Shown one piece after another: positions 1 to 9,405 of a stretch of 64,000 bases of DNA. The stretch spans positions 1-64,000 of the forward strand of contig CALFWR010000072.1 of the NCBI GenBank assembly GCA_937928555.1, in the 5' to 3' direction. The first letter of the stretch is position 1. Every line of letters starts with the position of its first letter. The position numbers and the translations under genes were made by a program. Source of the stretch: an uncultured Pirellulaceae bacterium (GTDB lineage: Bacteria > Planctomycetota > Planctomycetia > Pirellulales > Pirellulaceae). The notes below the pieces were generated by a model. That model saw only the letters and a list, made by a program, of their open reading frames with translations. It was not told the origin of the DNA and made no database searches.

Positions 1-10
1 GATCCTGTAG

Positions 11-304
11 GTGTTCGATGATTGCTCTTTTGGCGGCCGGAATCCCGCGCAAGTAATTCAGGAACAGTCCAAGATTGGAGAAATCTTCTTCCAGTCGATC
101 ACCTGGCAAGTCAGCAGATTGCGGACTTCGAAAAACGGATGTTCGTCCAAATGACCATTCACGATACAAACGAATGTCATTGTAGGAGTTGGCAAGCTGT
201 GTCAGAATAAAGGTGTCAAGTACCGTTTTGTTAATCCAAACGCATCAAAGCGAAGCATTTTGCGCGAAGCCAAACGTATTGACGAACTTCTTGGTAGCCG
301 CTGA
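11..304 (+). pseudogene. Possible decayed or partial coding frame at the left edge
   Basis: One forward frame is open from base 11 to the stop at 302-304, except for a single in-frame TGA at 152-154. The part after the TGA (about 49 residues, ending RIDELLGSR) is basic and has protein-like composition. The part before it is less convincing, and a second frame (22-210) is also open here. I recognise no family. It could be the broken 3' end of a gene or chance open frames. Seen: one internal stop. Inferred: pseudogene. Confidence 0.2.
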
Positions 305-310
305 ACGTCG

Positions 311-835
311 TCAAGGACGTTTTGAAAAATAAGTAAGTGAGGAAACTATTGTTTCACTACACCAGTCGCCGGTTGCCCGCTCAACGAAATGCTCCCAGTT
401 TCGGATACCCCGAATCACATCTTTTGGGGCAGGTTCGGCCTCTGAATACCAGTCTGCGTGAATGAATTTGAGAAAGGCAAGAGTCGCCGCGAATTGGCCG
501 CGATCAAACGTGGAAGCAAACCGCAGATAGTCTGGCGGTGCGGATTTGGAAACGGGCTCGCCGAGCATCGTCACGAAGTTCCAGCAAAGATCGTCATCGG
601 CGTCATCACAAAGGCAGTTACGAACCAACTGAGGCATCAAGTACCGCACGGCATCAGGTGACAGCAGTGGGAGTTTCCAGGCCAGTCCCGGAGGCAGCGT
701 GTCGTCGCATGACTGAAACGAGAGATTTACATCAGCACATTCTGGGCAAGAGCAGGCGGACGCAAAGTCCTCAGGGCGAGGCGCACTCGCAAAAGCGACA
801 GACACTAACTGTTGGATTTTGGCGGATGTCAACAT
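311..835 (-). CDS. Conserved small hypothetical protein with a Cys motif
   Basis: A 174-residue soluble protein starting MLTSAKIQQLVSVAF. An upstream extension to 988 is in frame, but its composition is unlike a protein, so the internal ATG at 835 is preferred. An early APRPEDF stretch is followed by CSCPECAD, then LLSPDAVRYLMPQLVR, a layout I associate with a small uncharacterised family in which a Cx2C-like motif precedes an LSP-x-RY-x-P motif. There is no signal peptide or membrane segment. The gene stands alone, with a 240-base gap before the waaA group on the other strand. The family function is unknown. Confidence 0.6.
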   Translation of the reverse strand: MLTSAKIQQLVSVAFASAPRPEDFASACSCPECADVNLSFQSCDDTLPPGLAWKLPLLSPDAVRYLMPQLVRNCLCDDADDDLCWNFVTMLGEPVSKSAPPDYLRFASTFDRGQFAATLAFLKFIHADWYSEAEPAPKDVIRGIRNWEHFVERATGDWCSETIVSSLTYFSKRP

Positions 836-1072
836 TTGGCTCCAGCGGACAGAGGCTTCCGCAGCACCGCCCCAAACGCCAGGCGAGCGACATCTGCATT
901 TTGGCAAGATTGTACCGACGCCAACCCGCGTCGCCAAATTTGGAAGGCCGGCAACACGTGTTTGCGCGACACCGTGTCGTACAAACACGACTACTTCGAT
1001 AGATTATAAACAAAGTTGTCCGTGTGACCAACAAACACAACGACAGGTGACCCTCGCAAACTGGAGAGTCCA

Positions 1073-1246
1073 ATGGCAGGAAAAAGGGATAAAGATCTTC
1101 AACAGCAGAAGCGTAAATCTGGCGAGGGGCAGGGGCGCAATACAGAGCGGCGTTCATCGGTGGTCACCCAGGGTGCACCGGACCGCGTTGTGATGGCTTG
1201 CGACGGGGTCGCGTTCCTGGCGACGCGTGGACATGGGATTGCATGA
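1073..1246 (+). CDS. Possible small basic protein coupled to waaA
   Basis: A 57-codon frame starting MAGKRDKDLQQQKRKSGEG, rich in Lys, Arg and Gln. A GGAGAG ribosome-binding site lies seven bases before the ATG. Its stop overlaps the waaA start as ATGA (1243-1246), the usual arrangement for translational coupling. The C-terminal half has no features I recognise. It may be a leader ORF whose translation delivers ribosomes to waaA rather than a protein of independent function. No family is recognised, and the evidence is only the RBS and the overlap. Confidence 0.4.
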   Translation: MAGKRDKDLQQQKRKSGEGQGRNTERRSSVVTQGAPDRVVMACDGVAFLATRGHGIA

Positions 1247-2544
1247 GAAGTGCGGTTTTCAATTTAGTCTATGCCATTGGCATCACCATTGTTGCCCCGT
1301 GGCTGCTGTGGAGATTCCTGTTTCGTGGTCGCTATCGGCGCGGGCTGAAAGAAAAACTGTTGGGACTTGTTTCGCCCCAAGTCGAAGAACGCGAAAACGA
1401 AACACGAATTTGGCTGCACGCCGTGAGTGTCGGCGAAGTTCATTTGCTCAAAACCCTGATTGACCAACTGCGGACGCGGTTTCCCGAGAGCCGCATCTTT
1501 ATTTCGACAACAACGGAATCGGGATACGACCGGGCGAGGGAGCTTTTTGCAGAGCAACATCAGGTTTTCTTTTGGCCCACCGATTTCTCGTGGGCGGTGA
1601 AGAACTCGCTTTCCCGAATTCGCCCCGACTTGGTCGTCCTGATGGAGTTGGAACTGTGGCCAAACTTCCTGGGCATTTGCAGAGCCAGGAAGATTCCCGT
1701 TGCGGTCGTCAATGGTCGGCTGAGCGAAAACAGCCACGCAGGCTACCAAAAGATCAGGCTGCTTGTGAGTCGCTCATTTCAAGGCCTGTCGCTGGTGTTG
1801 GCTCAGAACCAAACCTATGCGACGCGGTTCAGACAATTGGGCTGTCCCGATGATTGCGTTCGAGTAACGGGCAACATCAAATTTGACTCGCTGGTTGAAT
1901 CACTTGATTCGATCCGCGAATCCGGACTACAACAGCAGGCCGCCACAGGGTTCGCGCCGGAGCATCGACTGTTCGTTGCCGGTAGCACGCAGATCGAAGA
2001 CGAACGAGCAGCGGTTTTGGCATACCGCGAGTTGGGGAAAACGCGACCGAACTTGCGATTGATTCTGGTTCCCAGGCACCCTCAACGGCGCGACGAAGTT
2101 TTGACGCTTCTTCAGGGCAAAGGGCTTCGCGGGGTCCTGTTTTCAGAGCAGCAAAAATTGGACAACGCGGGTCCTGACGATGTGTTGGTGATCGATGCGA
2201 TCGGAGAACTGACGAAGTGGTGGTCGGTGGCAAAAGTGGCGTTTGTGGGTGGAGCCATGGGTTCTCGTGGCGGGCAAAACATGATTGAACCAGCCGCGTT
2301 TGGGGCTCCGGTTTGCTTTGGTCCCAACACGAGGAACTTTCGCGAGACGGTCGCATCGCTGCTAAGCGTTGATGCGTCGAAGGTCGTTCATGACGCAAAC
2401 GAACTTGAGGCGTTTGTTGACTGGGCGTTGGACGACGTCGAGGCCGCCAGGGCGATGGGGGCTCGGGCTCGCCAAGTTGTGGTCGCCAATCAGGGAGCGA
2501 CGAAGCGAACGGTCGAGCAATTGGCGGAGCTGTTGGGGAAATGA
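1243..2544 (+). CDS. waaA: 3-deoxy-D-manno-octulosonic acid (Kdo) transferase WaaA/KdtA
   Basis: Transfers Kdo from CMP-Kdo to lipid A precursor at the inner face of the cytoplasmic membrane, so the organism should make lipid A-type lipopolysaccharide. The 433-residue length matches the family. An N-terminal membrane segment (about residues 5-22) precedes the GT30 motif WLHAVSVGEVHLLK and ISTTTESGYDRA. The C-terminal nucleotide-binding half contains FVGGAMGSRGGQNMIEPAA. The ATG at 1243 is chosen because it places the membrane helix at the N-terminus and overlaps the small upstream ORF; an in-frame ATG at 1198 would add 15 unlikely residues. No other LPS gene is adjacent. Confidence 0.93.
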   Translation: MRSAVFNLVYAIGITIVAPWLLWRFLFRGRYRRGLKEKLLGLVSPQVEERENETRIWLHAVSVGEVHLLKTLIDQLRTRFPESRIFISTTTESGYDRARELFAEQHQVFFWPTDFSWAVKNSLSRIRPDLVVLMELELWPNFLGICRARKIPVAVVNGRLSENSHAGYQKIRLLVSRSFQGLSLVLAQNQTYATRFRQLGCPDDCVRVTGNIKFDSLVESLDSIRESGLQQQAATGFAPEHRLFVAGSTQIEDERAAVLAYRELGKTRPNLRLILVPRHPQRRDEVLTLLQGKGLRGVLFSEQQKLDNAGPDDVLVIDAIGELTKWWSVAKVAFVGGAMGSRGGQNMIEPAAFGAPVCFGPNTRNFRETVASLLSVDASKVVHDANELEAFVDWALDDVEAARAMGARARQVVVANQGATKRTVEQLAELLGK

Positions 2545-2686
2545 CGTTGCTGGAAATGCGCGAGCGACGGGGCGGCGATCGGGTCGGTTTTGTGGGGTTT
2601 TTCCAGAGCCTAAACAACGTGGCTGCAAATCACAACGACAAAAACGGGCGTTAGCCGGGGCGTTTGAAATCCAACGGTCACCTGCC

Positions 2687-2863
2687 CCCGGATCATTTAC
2701 GAGGCGTGGGCGTCAGAACCAGTTCTGGCAGTGATCCGCGACTCTGATGCGATGAAATGATCGCTATGGTTTTCATCTGCCGGATGATTCAAATTTCTTG
2801 TTGAAATTTTGCTTTTCCCTTGCTCCCGTTGGCCAGACGTAGAATCAACGCCCGTCGTCCGGG
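2687..2863 (+). repeat. MITE-like inverted-repeat element, copy 1 (truncated right end)
   Basis: A 177-bp non-coding element beginning CCCGGATCATTTACGAGGCG and ending ACGCCCGTCGTCCGGG. Its terminal inverted repeats match the four other copies in the window. Ten bases (CGTGAATAAT) are missing from the right terminal repeat, so this copy is probably immobile. Flanks are CTGCC (2682-2686) and CTGAC (2864-2868), a 5-bp duplication with one mismatch. The body closely matches the outer copy at 54444-54822. The rest of the 530-base gap between waaA and metK (2545-2681 and 2869-3075) shows no gene and no convincing riboswitch. Confidence 0.85.
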
Positions 2864-3075
2864 CTGACGAGTCACCTTTTTTGCTTGATTAACGGACGTA
2901 TTTTAGCGGCTTGGCCCAGCCGATGCGGCCCGTTGAATAGGCGTCGGACCAAAATCATGTCTGGAAAGCAGGGAATGAATGGTTATGATTTGTGTTCGAA
3001 ATACAAATAAATTGCGGATCTGCCCTGTGGAATCTTTGGGAGATTCCAGCGGCGTTTAGCTTTCAGGAGAGTTTT

Positions 3076-4230
3076 GTGGCTTCAGGTAAATATCTTTTCA
3101 CAAGTGAATCTGTCAGTATGGGTCACCCCGACAAGTTGGCTGACCAGATTTCTGACGCGGTGCTTGACGCCATGCTTGATCAGGATCCGGCCAGCCGAGT
3201 TGCTTGTGAGACGATGGTCTCCACGGAGATGGTTGTGATTGCTGGCGAGATTACTTCGAGTGCCAAAGTTGACATCGAGAAGCTTGCCCGCGACGTCATC
3301 CGCGACGTTGGTTACACCGATGCTTCGATCGGAATCGGTTGTGACAGCTGCGAAGTCAGCGTGAAGCTTGACCAGCAAAGCCCTGACATTGCGATGGGTG
3401 TTGATGCTGATGGTGCCGGAGACCAGGGCCTGATGTTTGGCTTTGCTTGCGACGACACCGAAGAGTTGATGCCGCTTCCGATTTCTCTTTCGCACAAGAT
3501 CCTTGATCGCCTGAACAAAGCACGCTTTGACAAGGAAGTGGATTGGCTTCGTCCGGACAGCAAGAGCCAGGTGACGGTGGAGTACGATGGCTTCAAGCCG
3601 GTCCGCATCGACACCGTTGTCGTTTCGACACAGCACGGACCCGATGTCGACAACGAGGCCATTCAAAAGTTCGTTCGCGAGCAAATCGTCGAACCTTTGC
3701 TTCCTGCCGAACTCAACAAAGGTGACATCAAGTATCACATCAACCCGACCGGAAAGTTCGTCATCGGCGGACCGCATGGAGACTGTGGTTTGACCGGTCG
3801 CAAGATCATCGTTGACACCTACGGAGGCTGGGGCCGTCACGGAGGCGGTGCCTTCAGCGGCAAGGACTCCACCAAAGTCGACCGCAGTGCAGCTTATATG
3901 GCTCGCCACGTTGCCAAGAACATTGTGGCCGCCGGATTGGCCAAGCGATGCGAAGTCCAGTTGGCTTATGCGATTGGCGTTGCCGAACCGGTCAGCGTTC
4001 ACGTCGATACCCAGGGCACCGGGTCGGTTCCTGATGAGCGAATTTGCGACATCGTGAAAGAGCAGTATCCGCTTTCGACTCAGGGTATCATCAACTACCT
4101 TCAGTTGCGTCGTCCGATCTTCCGCAAGACTGCCGCCGGGGGTCACTTTGGCCGCAGCGATGCGGACTTCTCGTGGGAAGACACGTCCTCGGCCGCCAAG
4201 CTGGCCGAAAAGGCATCTGCGGCGGTCTAA
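3076..4230 (+). CDS. metK: S-adenosylmethionine synthase MetK
   Basis: Makes S-adenosylmethionine from methionine and ATP in the cytoplasm. SAM supplies the radical SAM and methyltransferase genes seen elsewhere in the window (BtaA/B, LipA, the STM4011/4012-type proteins). The 384 residues match the family. Motifs include GHPDK near the N-terminus, [20 protein letters not shown], the phosphate-binding [15 protein letters not shown] and [19 protein letters not shown]. The GTG at 3076 has an AGGAGA site six bases upstream and gives the standard start; an ATG at 2992 would add 28 unusual residues. It appears monocistronic, followed by a strong terminator. Confidence 0.97.
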   Translation: MASGKYLFTSESVSMGHPDKLADQISDAVLDAMLDQDPASRVACETMVSTEMVVIAGEITSSAKVDIEKLARDVIRDVGYTDASIGIGCDSCEVSVKLDQQSPDIAMGVDADGAGDQGLMFGFACDDTEELMPLPISLSHKILDRLNKARFDKEVDWLRPDSKSQVTVEYDGFKPVRIDTVVVSTQHGPDVDNEAIQKFVREQIVEPLLPAELNKGDIKYHINPTGKFVIGGPHGDCGLTGRKIIVDTYGGWGRHGGGAFSGKDSTKVDRSAAYMARHVAKNIVAAGLAKRCEVQLAYAIGVAEPVSVHVDTQGTGSVPDERICDIVKEQYPLSTQGIINYLQLRRPIFRKTAAGGHFGRSDADFSWEDTSSAAKLAEKASAAV

Positions 4231-4270
4231 CGGGGCAGGCCCGGCCAGCAATCAATACCCGTTCATATTA

Positions 4271-4298
4271 GGGCGACTGCTCCGGCAGTCGCCTTTTT
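4271..4298 (+). terminator. Rho-independent terminator after metK
   Basis: A GC-rich stem GGCGACTGC / GCAGTCGCC with a short loop, followed by a run of six T. It lies about 40 bases after the metK stop codon. Confidence 0.88.
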
Positions 4299-4376
4299 TC
4301 GTTCCCTCAGGCCATCGCCGGAGTCAAGGCCCAAATCTGCGTTCGATTGGAACTCAAATTCTGCTAAAAAGCGGGC

Positions 4377-4862
4377 ATGCAAACGGACCCCATAAAACCC
4401 GAATCCGAATCCGAGTCTCCCGCGTGCGATGGAATCCGTTCCGCCGACATCGAGGCTCGCCTGGCGGCGTTGTCGTCCAAGGTCGAGCAGGAGGTGGCAG
4501 AGGAAAACCACGGCAACGAAATTGATCTGCTGGAGCGGTTTCTGTCTGACGATACCCAATCCCAGCTTCTGGTCAGGGAAATCAAACAGGACTCGACTGG
4601 CGAAACCGAGACCGCGACGAGTCTGCAGAAGATTCGCTTTGCTGTGCAACAGCAACGCCACGTGCTGCATTTGGCTTTTGAGCCAGACCTGTGCCAAACG
4701 CCCCAGGTTCAGGCTCGAATCGTTATCGGCGGCGGTCGCATCAAAGTCACCCACGCCGAGAAATTCGGTGTGCGACTGGAAGTCATTTTGCCGACTCCCT
4801 CTGATGACTTGAATGAAGTTGTCATCGAAATCGTCTGCACCGCCAGCTACAATCCCTGCTAG
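4377..4862 (+). CDS. Hypothetical protein upstream of the UDP-sugar pyrophosphorylase
   Basis: A 161-residue acidic soluble protein. The N-terminal 60 residues are rich in Glu and Ser and probably helical. The C-terminal half looks like a beta-rich domain (RHVLHLAFEPDLCQTPQVQ onward). There is no signal peptide or membrane helix. It sits 24 bases upstream of the UDP-sugar pyrophosphorylase gene, so the two are probably co-transcribed. I recognise no family; it is likely a planctomycete-restricted conserved protein. The ATG at 4377 is the first in frame. Confidence 0.7.
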   Translation: MQTDPIKPESESESPACDGIRSADIEARLAALSSKVEQEVAEENHGNEIDLLERFLSDDTQSQLLVREIKQDSTGETETATSLQKIRFAVQQQRHVLHLAFEPDLCQTPQVQARIVIGGGRIKVTHAEKFGVRLEVILPTPSDDLNEVVIEIVCTASYNPC

Positions 4863-4886
4863 TTTCCTTTCCTTCCCAATCATCGC

Positions 4887-6305
4887 ATGAATACATCAAT
4901 CGACACCCCGACGCTGGAATCCATCAAATCCAAACTTGAACAGCACGGCCAGGCGCATGCACTCCAATTCTGGGAGGAACTTGATCTGCAGCAACAGCAA
5001 TCACTGTTCTCGCAACTGGACAAAATTGACTTTGACCAACTGGCATCATTATTTGCATCGGTTGCCGAAGACAACAAATGGGCAGAGCTTGCCGCCAAAG
5101 CCGAGGCACCGCCAGCGATCACGTTGGAAGATTTCGCCAATGCTGCAACCCGTGACGCCGCCCGCGAGTTGGGCCTCAAAGCGCTCCGCGACGGAAAGCT
5201 TGCCATGATCGTTGTGGCCGGAGGGCAGGGCAGTCGATTGGGCTTCGATCACCCCAAGGGCATGTATCCCATCGGTCCGCTGAGCAACCGAACGCTGTTT
5301 CAGATCTTTATCGATACGATTCGCGCTCGCGCCGCACAGGCAGGGGCGGCGATCCCCTTGTACATCATGACCAGCCCGCCCACGCATGATGAAACGATCC
5401 GGTTCCTGACCGAAAACAAATGGTTTGGCGCAGACGAAAACGACATCAAGGTATTTTGCCAGGGAACGATGCCGGCTGTCGACGCGAACGGAAAAATCCT
5501 GTTGGAAACAAAGAGCAAAGTCTTCGAAAGTCCCGACGGTCACGGCGGCACGATCAAGGCCCTTGAGGTCAGCGGGTGCATCGCGGACATGAAAGCTCGC
5601 GGGGTCGAGCATGTCTTTTACGGCCAGATTGACAACCCGCTGGTCCAGATTTGCGATCCGACACTGGTTGGATTCCATATCCAGAAACAATCCGAACTGA
5701 CCAGCCAAGTGGTCCGCAAAACCGAGCCCATGCAAAAGGTCGGCAACGTCGTGCAGGTTGATGGCGTGGTCCAGATCATCGAATACAGTGACTTGACTGA
5801 AGAACCCGCGTCGCAAACACGCGACGATGGCTCGCTCAAATTATGGGCCGGCAGCATCGCGGTTCACATTTTCAAATTCGATTTCCTGACACGTTCTCTG
5901 GCCGATGCGGATTCGCTCCCCTTCCATCGGGCACACAAAAAGGTGCCTTTCCTTGATGCCGCCGGGAATCGCATCGATCCCGAATCGCCCAATGCTTACA
6001 AATTTGAGAAATTCATTTTTGATTTGCTTCCTGCGGCCAAAAACGCCATCGTCTGCGAAGTCGATCCGGCGGAAGGATTCTGCGCCGTGAAAAACGCACC
6101 ACCCGCCAAAGCTGAAACGCCCGATCACGTCAAAGCCGCGATCACCGCACTGCATCGCAAGTGGCTCCACCAAGCCGGAGCCGAAATTGCAGAGGGTGTC
6201 ACGATCGAGATTGATCCCATGTTTGCCGTAGACCGTGAGATGGTCGCTGAAAAAGTCGCAGCAGGAACAAAGTTTGACACTGATACATTTTTACAAGCCC
6301 AGTGA
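4887..6305 (+). CDS. UDP-N-acetylhexosamine / UDP-sugar pyrophosphorylase
   Basis: Member of the eukaryote-like UAP/UGP nucleotidyltransferase family (GT-A fold), which forms UDP-GlcNAc or a related UDP-sugar from UTP and the sugar 1-phosphate. The 472-residue length fits UAP1-type enzymes. An N-terminal helical region (1-90) precedes the nucleotide-binding VVAGGQGSRLGFDHPKGM at about 108-125, then the substrate-binding stretches YIMTSPPTHDETIRF, GHGGTIKAL and VFYGQIDNPL. It is grouped with mannose-1-phosphate guanylyltransferase downstream, suggesting a nucleotide-sugar supply unit. The exact sugar cannot be read from the sequence. Confidence 0.88.
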   Translation: MNTSIDTPTLESIKSKLEQHGQAHALQFWEELDLQQQQSLFSQLDKIDFDQLASLFASVAEDNKWAELAAKAEAPPAITLEDFANAATRDAARELGLKALRDGKLAMIVVAGGQGSRLGFDHPKGMYPIGPLSNRTLFQIFIDTIRARAAQAGAAIPLYIMTSPPTHDETIRFLTENKWFGADENDIKVFCQGTMPAVDANGKILLETKSKVFESPDGHGGTIKALEVSGCIADMKARGVEHVFYGQIDNPLVQICDPTLVGFHIQKQSELTSQVVRKTEPMQKVGNVVQVDGVVQIIEYSDLTEEPASQTRDDGSLKLWAGSIAVHIFKFDFLTRSLADADSLPFHRAHKKVPFLDAAGNRIDPESPNAYKFEKFIFDLLPAAKNAIVCEVDPAEGFCAVKNAPPAKAETPDHVKAAITALHRKWLHQAGAEIAEGVTIEIDPMFAVDREMVAEKVAAGTKFDTDTFLQAQ

Positions 6306-6588
6306 AACGAGACAGCTTAGAACTACAGTTGGCAACTACGTAGCTCAATCCTCGGAGGCTGTGATTTTTTCGGTCACCATCCTCCCACCCTTCGATCACC
6401 ATCCTCCCACTCGGGAGGGTCGGCTGCTCACTGCGGGGAAGGGTTGCCAAAGCGGCGAATCATACAACAGCAGCTTGTGACTTCGTCTACTGTAAAACGA
6501 AAACTCCATGACCGAATTGAAAACTCCCTGACCAAGTTGGCTTGGTCGAAGCCATCTACTGATACGTTCACTCAACCAAAATTTCTTC

Positions 6589-7665
6589 ATGCACGTCACC
6601 ATCATGGCCGGCGGAGCCGGTACTCGGTTCTGGCCAGCAAGCCGCAACCAAAATCCAAAGCAACTTTTGAATCTGACCGGCGAGCGGTCGATGATTCAGT
6701 CGACCGTCGATCGTCTGGGCGACTTGTGCGATCCCCAAAACATTCTGGTTGTTACCAACGAGTTGCTGGTTGACGCCATCCGCGAGCAGCTTCCCGGTGT
6801 TCCCGCCGAATCGATTATCGGTGAACCGGCCAAACGTGACACAGCCCCCTGCGTCGGCTTGGCGGCCGCATGGATCATGTCTGCTGACCCTGATGCGACC
6901 ATGGTCGTGATGCCTGCCGATCATGTGATTTCGCCAGACAGTGTTTTTCAGGACGCCCTGCGTCATGCTGAATCGGTTGTCGATGCCGACCCTTCAGCGA
7001 TCGTTACCTTTGGAATCCAGCCCAACTACCCGGCGGAAGTGTTCGGCTACATCGAGCGCGGCGATGCGATCTCCGACCAGGCCTTGCCAACTTTCGACGT
7101 TGTCCGATTTCGGGAAAAGCCCGACGCAGAAACGGCCAAACAGTTTCTCGAAGCGGGAACTTTTTACTGGAACTCCGGGATCTTTGTCTGGAAAGCCAAA
7201 ACCATCTGGGAAGCTCTGCAAAAACACCAGCCGGAGATGTGCGGTCACCTGTCAGCAATCGCCGATGCGATCGGCAGCGATTCGTTTGCTGAAGTTCTTC
7301 GCAAAGAATTCACTGCCATCAAAGGCACGTCAATCGACTACGCCGTCATGGAGCGTTACGAAAACGTGAAAGTCATCGAAGCTCCGTACCGCTGGGACGA
7401 CCTGGGCAACTGGACAGCCGTACCGCGGCAACGTGGCGTTGACGACCAGGGAAACACCGTCGATGCCGAAAGAACGATCACCCTGGACACAAGCAATACC
7501 ATCATCCGCTCTGACGACGATCATTTGATTGTCACTCTGGGAATGGAAGACTGTATCATTGTGCGTACCGCCGACGCGACACTGATTGCCAATCGCAACA
7601 ACGAAGCCGCAATCAAACAGGTGGTCAAAGAGTTGGAAGATCGCGGCTGGAATGAGTACCTGTAA
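6589..7665 (+). CDS. manC: Mannose-1-phosphate guanylyltransferase
   Basis: Makes GDP-mannose from mannose 1-phosphate and GTP. The N-terminal signature GGAGTRFWPASR is followed by PKQLL (residues 8-26), then MPADHVI, FREKP and the sugar-binding FYWNSGIFVWK. The 358-residue protein ends with the left-handed beta-helix region (VERGWNEYL-like end) and lacks the C-terminal isomerase domain of bifunctional ManC/AlgA. The preceding 283-base gap (6306-6588) holds no gene, only a short direct repeat CACCATCCTCCCA. The lipase gene follows after 14 bases. Confidence 0.9.
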   Translation: MHVTIMAGGAGTRFWPASRNQNPKQLLNLTGERSMIQSTVDRLGDLCDPQNILVVTNELLVDAIREQLPGVPAESIIGEPAKRDTAPCVGLAAAWIMSADPDATMVVMPADHVISPDSVFQDALRHAESVVDADPSAIVTFGIQPNYPAEVFGYIERGDAISDQALPTFDVVRFREKPDAETAKQFLEAGTFYWNSGIFVWKAKTIWEALQKHQPEMCGHLSAIADAIGSDSFAEVLRKEFTAIKGTSIDYAVMERYENVKVIEAPYRWDDLGNWTAVPRQRGVDDQGNTVDAERTITLDTSNTIIRSDDDHLIVTLGMEDCIIVRTADATLIANRNNEAAIKQVVKELEDRGWNEYL

Positions 7666-7679
7666 GACGACAGTGAAAA

Positions 7680-8906
7680 ATGCCAGGCCAATCATCGAGC
7701 ATCAAAGTGAAACGTAAGTCTCATCGACGGAAGTCTGACGTTTGTCGCACCGCCTTCTGGCAGAAACGGTGGAATCATACCCGGCGGGCTCAAGCTCGGG
7801 CAACGAACACCAATCGTCACCCACTGGCTTTCGTTGTTGGGCTGCGGGCATGCATCGCGGCGGTCCTGTTAATGACACAGTGTCTTTGCGTCAGCGGTCA
7901 GGAAACGAAACTCAAAGACACCATCGACAGCGCGGAGGAAGTCAAACAAAAGTCCGGCACGCTGGGTGGAACCCAATTTTGGACTGACAAACGGGTCATC
8001 GGAGGCTGGCGGATTCAGCAGAACAGCTACTTTGGTCAGTTCCGCTTGCTGGACGAAAGCAACAATCGGCACACCTGGGGCAGTGAGAAAGCCTGCGGGG
8101 AATTGCTAGACGAAAAAGTGAAATCCGGCGAGGCAAAACCACTTTCGGGCAAAGTCGTCATCCTGCTGCATGGTTTGATGCGATCCTACAACTCGATGCA
8201 ACCGATGGCCGAACACCTGGAGCAACAAGGGTACCAGTGTGTTCTGTTCCGCTATGCGAGTTCCCGCAAAAACGTTGCCAGCCACGCTGAATTTCTCCAC
8301 CACGTCATCGGGGGACTGGGCGAGGGCGTGACCGAGATCAACTTTGTGGGCCATTCGTTGGGCAATATTGTTGTGCGGCATTATGTGGATGACTGCCAGC
8401 GGAAGGCGGCACGAGAGGTCGATCCACGGATCAAACGAATGGTGATGCTGGGGCCGCCCAATCAGGGCTCACGGATGGCACGTTTGCTGCGTGGCAGCGT
8501 CACCTTCAAACTGGTCGCCGGAGCGTCGGGCTTGCAGTTGTCGCGGGGGTGGAAAGAACTGGAGTCCAAACTCGCAACACCTCCATTCGAATTCGGGATC
8601 ATCGCTGGCGGACAATCCGGAGAAGGGTGGACGTTCAACAACTACCTGCTCCCGGGCAAGGATGACTTTACGGTTTCGGTGGCGGAAACGAAACTCGTCG
8701 GGGCAAGGGACTTCCACGTCGAAGATCTGATTCATTCGACGATGATGAAGCAGCAAAGCGTCTTCAACAAAACAACCCGCTTTTTCAAAAACGGGTACTT
8801 CGTTTCCGAATTCAAACGCAGCCCGATCAAGACACTGAAATCTGAACCGCCAACATCTGAACCGCCAACCCAAGCCACAACCGAGGGCATCGTTGAACAA
8901 AAGTGA
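7680..8906 (+). CDS. Secreted or membrane-anchored alpha/beta hydrolase (lipase-like)
   Basis: A 408-residue protein with a long basic N-region followed by a hydrophobic segment (about 50-72, ending CVSG), consistent with a signal peptide or anchor. The hydrolase core has the oxyanion-region VVILLHGLMRSYNSM and the nucleophile elbow GHSLGN (triacylglycerol lipase-like G-H-S-x-G), then MLGPPNQGSRMA. A candidate His is in DLIHSTMM near the end. The C-terminus has a short SEPPT tandem repeat. The substrate is unknown; PGAP1/LipA-like esterases are the nearest class. It overlaps the next gene by 14 bases. Confidence 0.8.
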   Translation: MPGQSSSIKVKRKSHRRKSDVCRTAFWQKRWNHTRRAQARATNTNRHPLAFVVGLRACIAAVLLMTQCLCVSGQETKLKDTIDSAEEVKQKSGTLGGTQFWTDKRVIGGWRIQQNSYFGQFRLLDESNNRHTWGSEKACGELLDEKVKSGEAKPLSGKVVILLHGLMRSYNSMQPMAEHLEQQGYQCVLFRYASSRKNVASHAEFLHHVIGGLGEGVTEINFVGHSLGNIVVRHYVDDCQRKAAREVDPRIKRMVMLGPPNQGSRMARLLRGSVTFKLVAGASGLQLSRGWKELESKLATPPFEFGIIAGGQSGEGWTFNNYLLPGKDDFTVSVAETKLVGARDFHVEDLIHSTMMKQQSVFNKTTRFFKNGYFVSEFKRSPIKTLKSEPPTSEPPTQATTEGIVEQK

Positions 8907-9387
8907 ACCAACGAGACGGGAGCCGGTTTCAGATCAAATTCCGCATCAGGGTCGGGTGCTGGGCATCGATTACGGGACGGTGCGCATCGGATTGGCGATC
9001 TGCGATCCGGGTCAGTCCATCGCCAGCCCTTTGGATACGTATCATTCCAAAACCCGCGAGAAGGATGCCAAGTGGTTTCGAGGCGTGGTCGAGTCAGAAT
9101 CCGCGGTTGGTTTTGTGGTCGGTTTGCCGGTACACATGAGCGGCGACGCGAGCCAAAAGTCACGCGAGGCGGTTGCGTTTGGCGTCTGGCTGCGTACCGC
9201 GACCGGCTTGCCGGTGGCGTGGGTCGACGAGCGATACAGTACCGCGATGGCCAAAGAGATCTGCGCTCACATGGGGCTAAAAGGTGACAAAAGAAAAAAA
9301 CACCTGGACCGGATTGCGGCCCAGGTGATTTTGTCGGCATGGATTGAGAACGGCCGAACCGGAGAGGATCAGCCGAAAAGCCTCTGA
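8893..9387 (+). CDS. yqgF: Putative pre-16S rRNA nuclease / RuvX (YqgF) family
   Basis: RNase H-fold protein of the YqgF family, linked to 16S rRNA 5'-end maturation and proposed as a Holliday junction resolvase. The family motif LGIDYGTVRIGLAICD supplies the first catalytic Asp. VGLPVHMSGD, WVDERYST and the terminal HLDRIAAQVIL stretch (second Asp) are present. The TTG at 8893 overlaps the upstream stop and gives 164 residues; a GTG at 8956 would give a more standard length of about 143. It converges on the HtrA-like pair with an 18-base gap containing only a small inverted repeat (GAATTCATC/GATGAATT). Confidence 0.87.
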   Translation: MNKSEPTRREPVSDQIPHQGRVLGIDYGTVRIGLAICDPGQSIASPLDTYHSKTREKDAKWFRGVVESESAVGFVVGLPVHMSGDASQKSREAVAFGVWLRTATGLPVAWVDERYSTAMAKEICAHMGLKGDKRKKHLDRIAAQVILSAWIENGRTGEDQPKSL

Positions 9388-9405
9388 ATTCATCGCAGGG
9401 ATGAA

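Noticed and set aside
2869-3075. SAM riboswitch upstream of metK
   Set aside because: I looked for paired helices and conserved SAM-I/II core bases before the GTG start and found none; only an RBS is supported.
3082-4251. 389-codon open frame antisense to metK
   Set aside because: It lies wholly opposite a gene with clear MetK motifs and has no family motif of its own; it is a codon-bias shadow.
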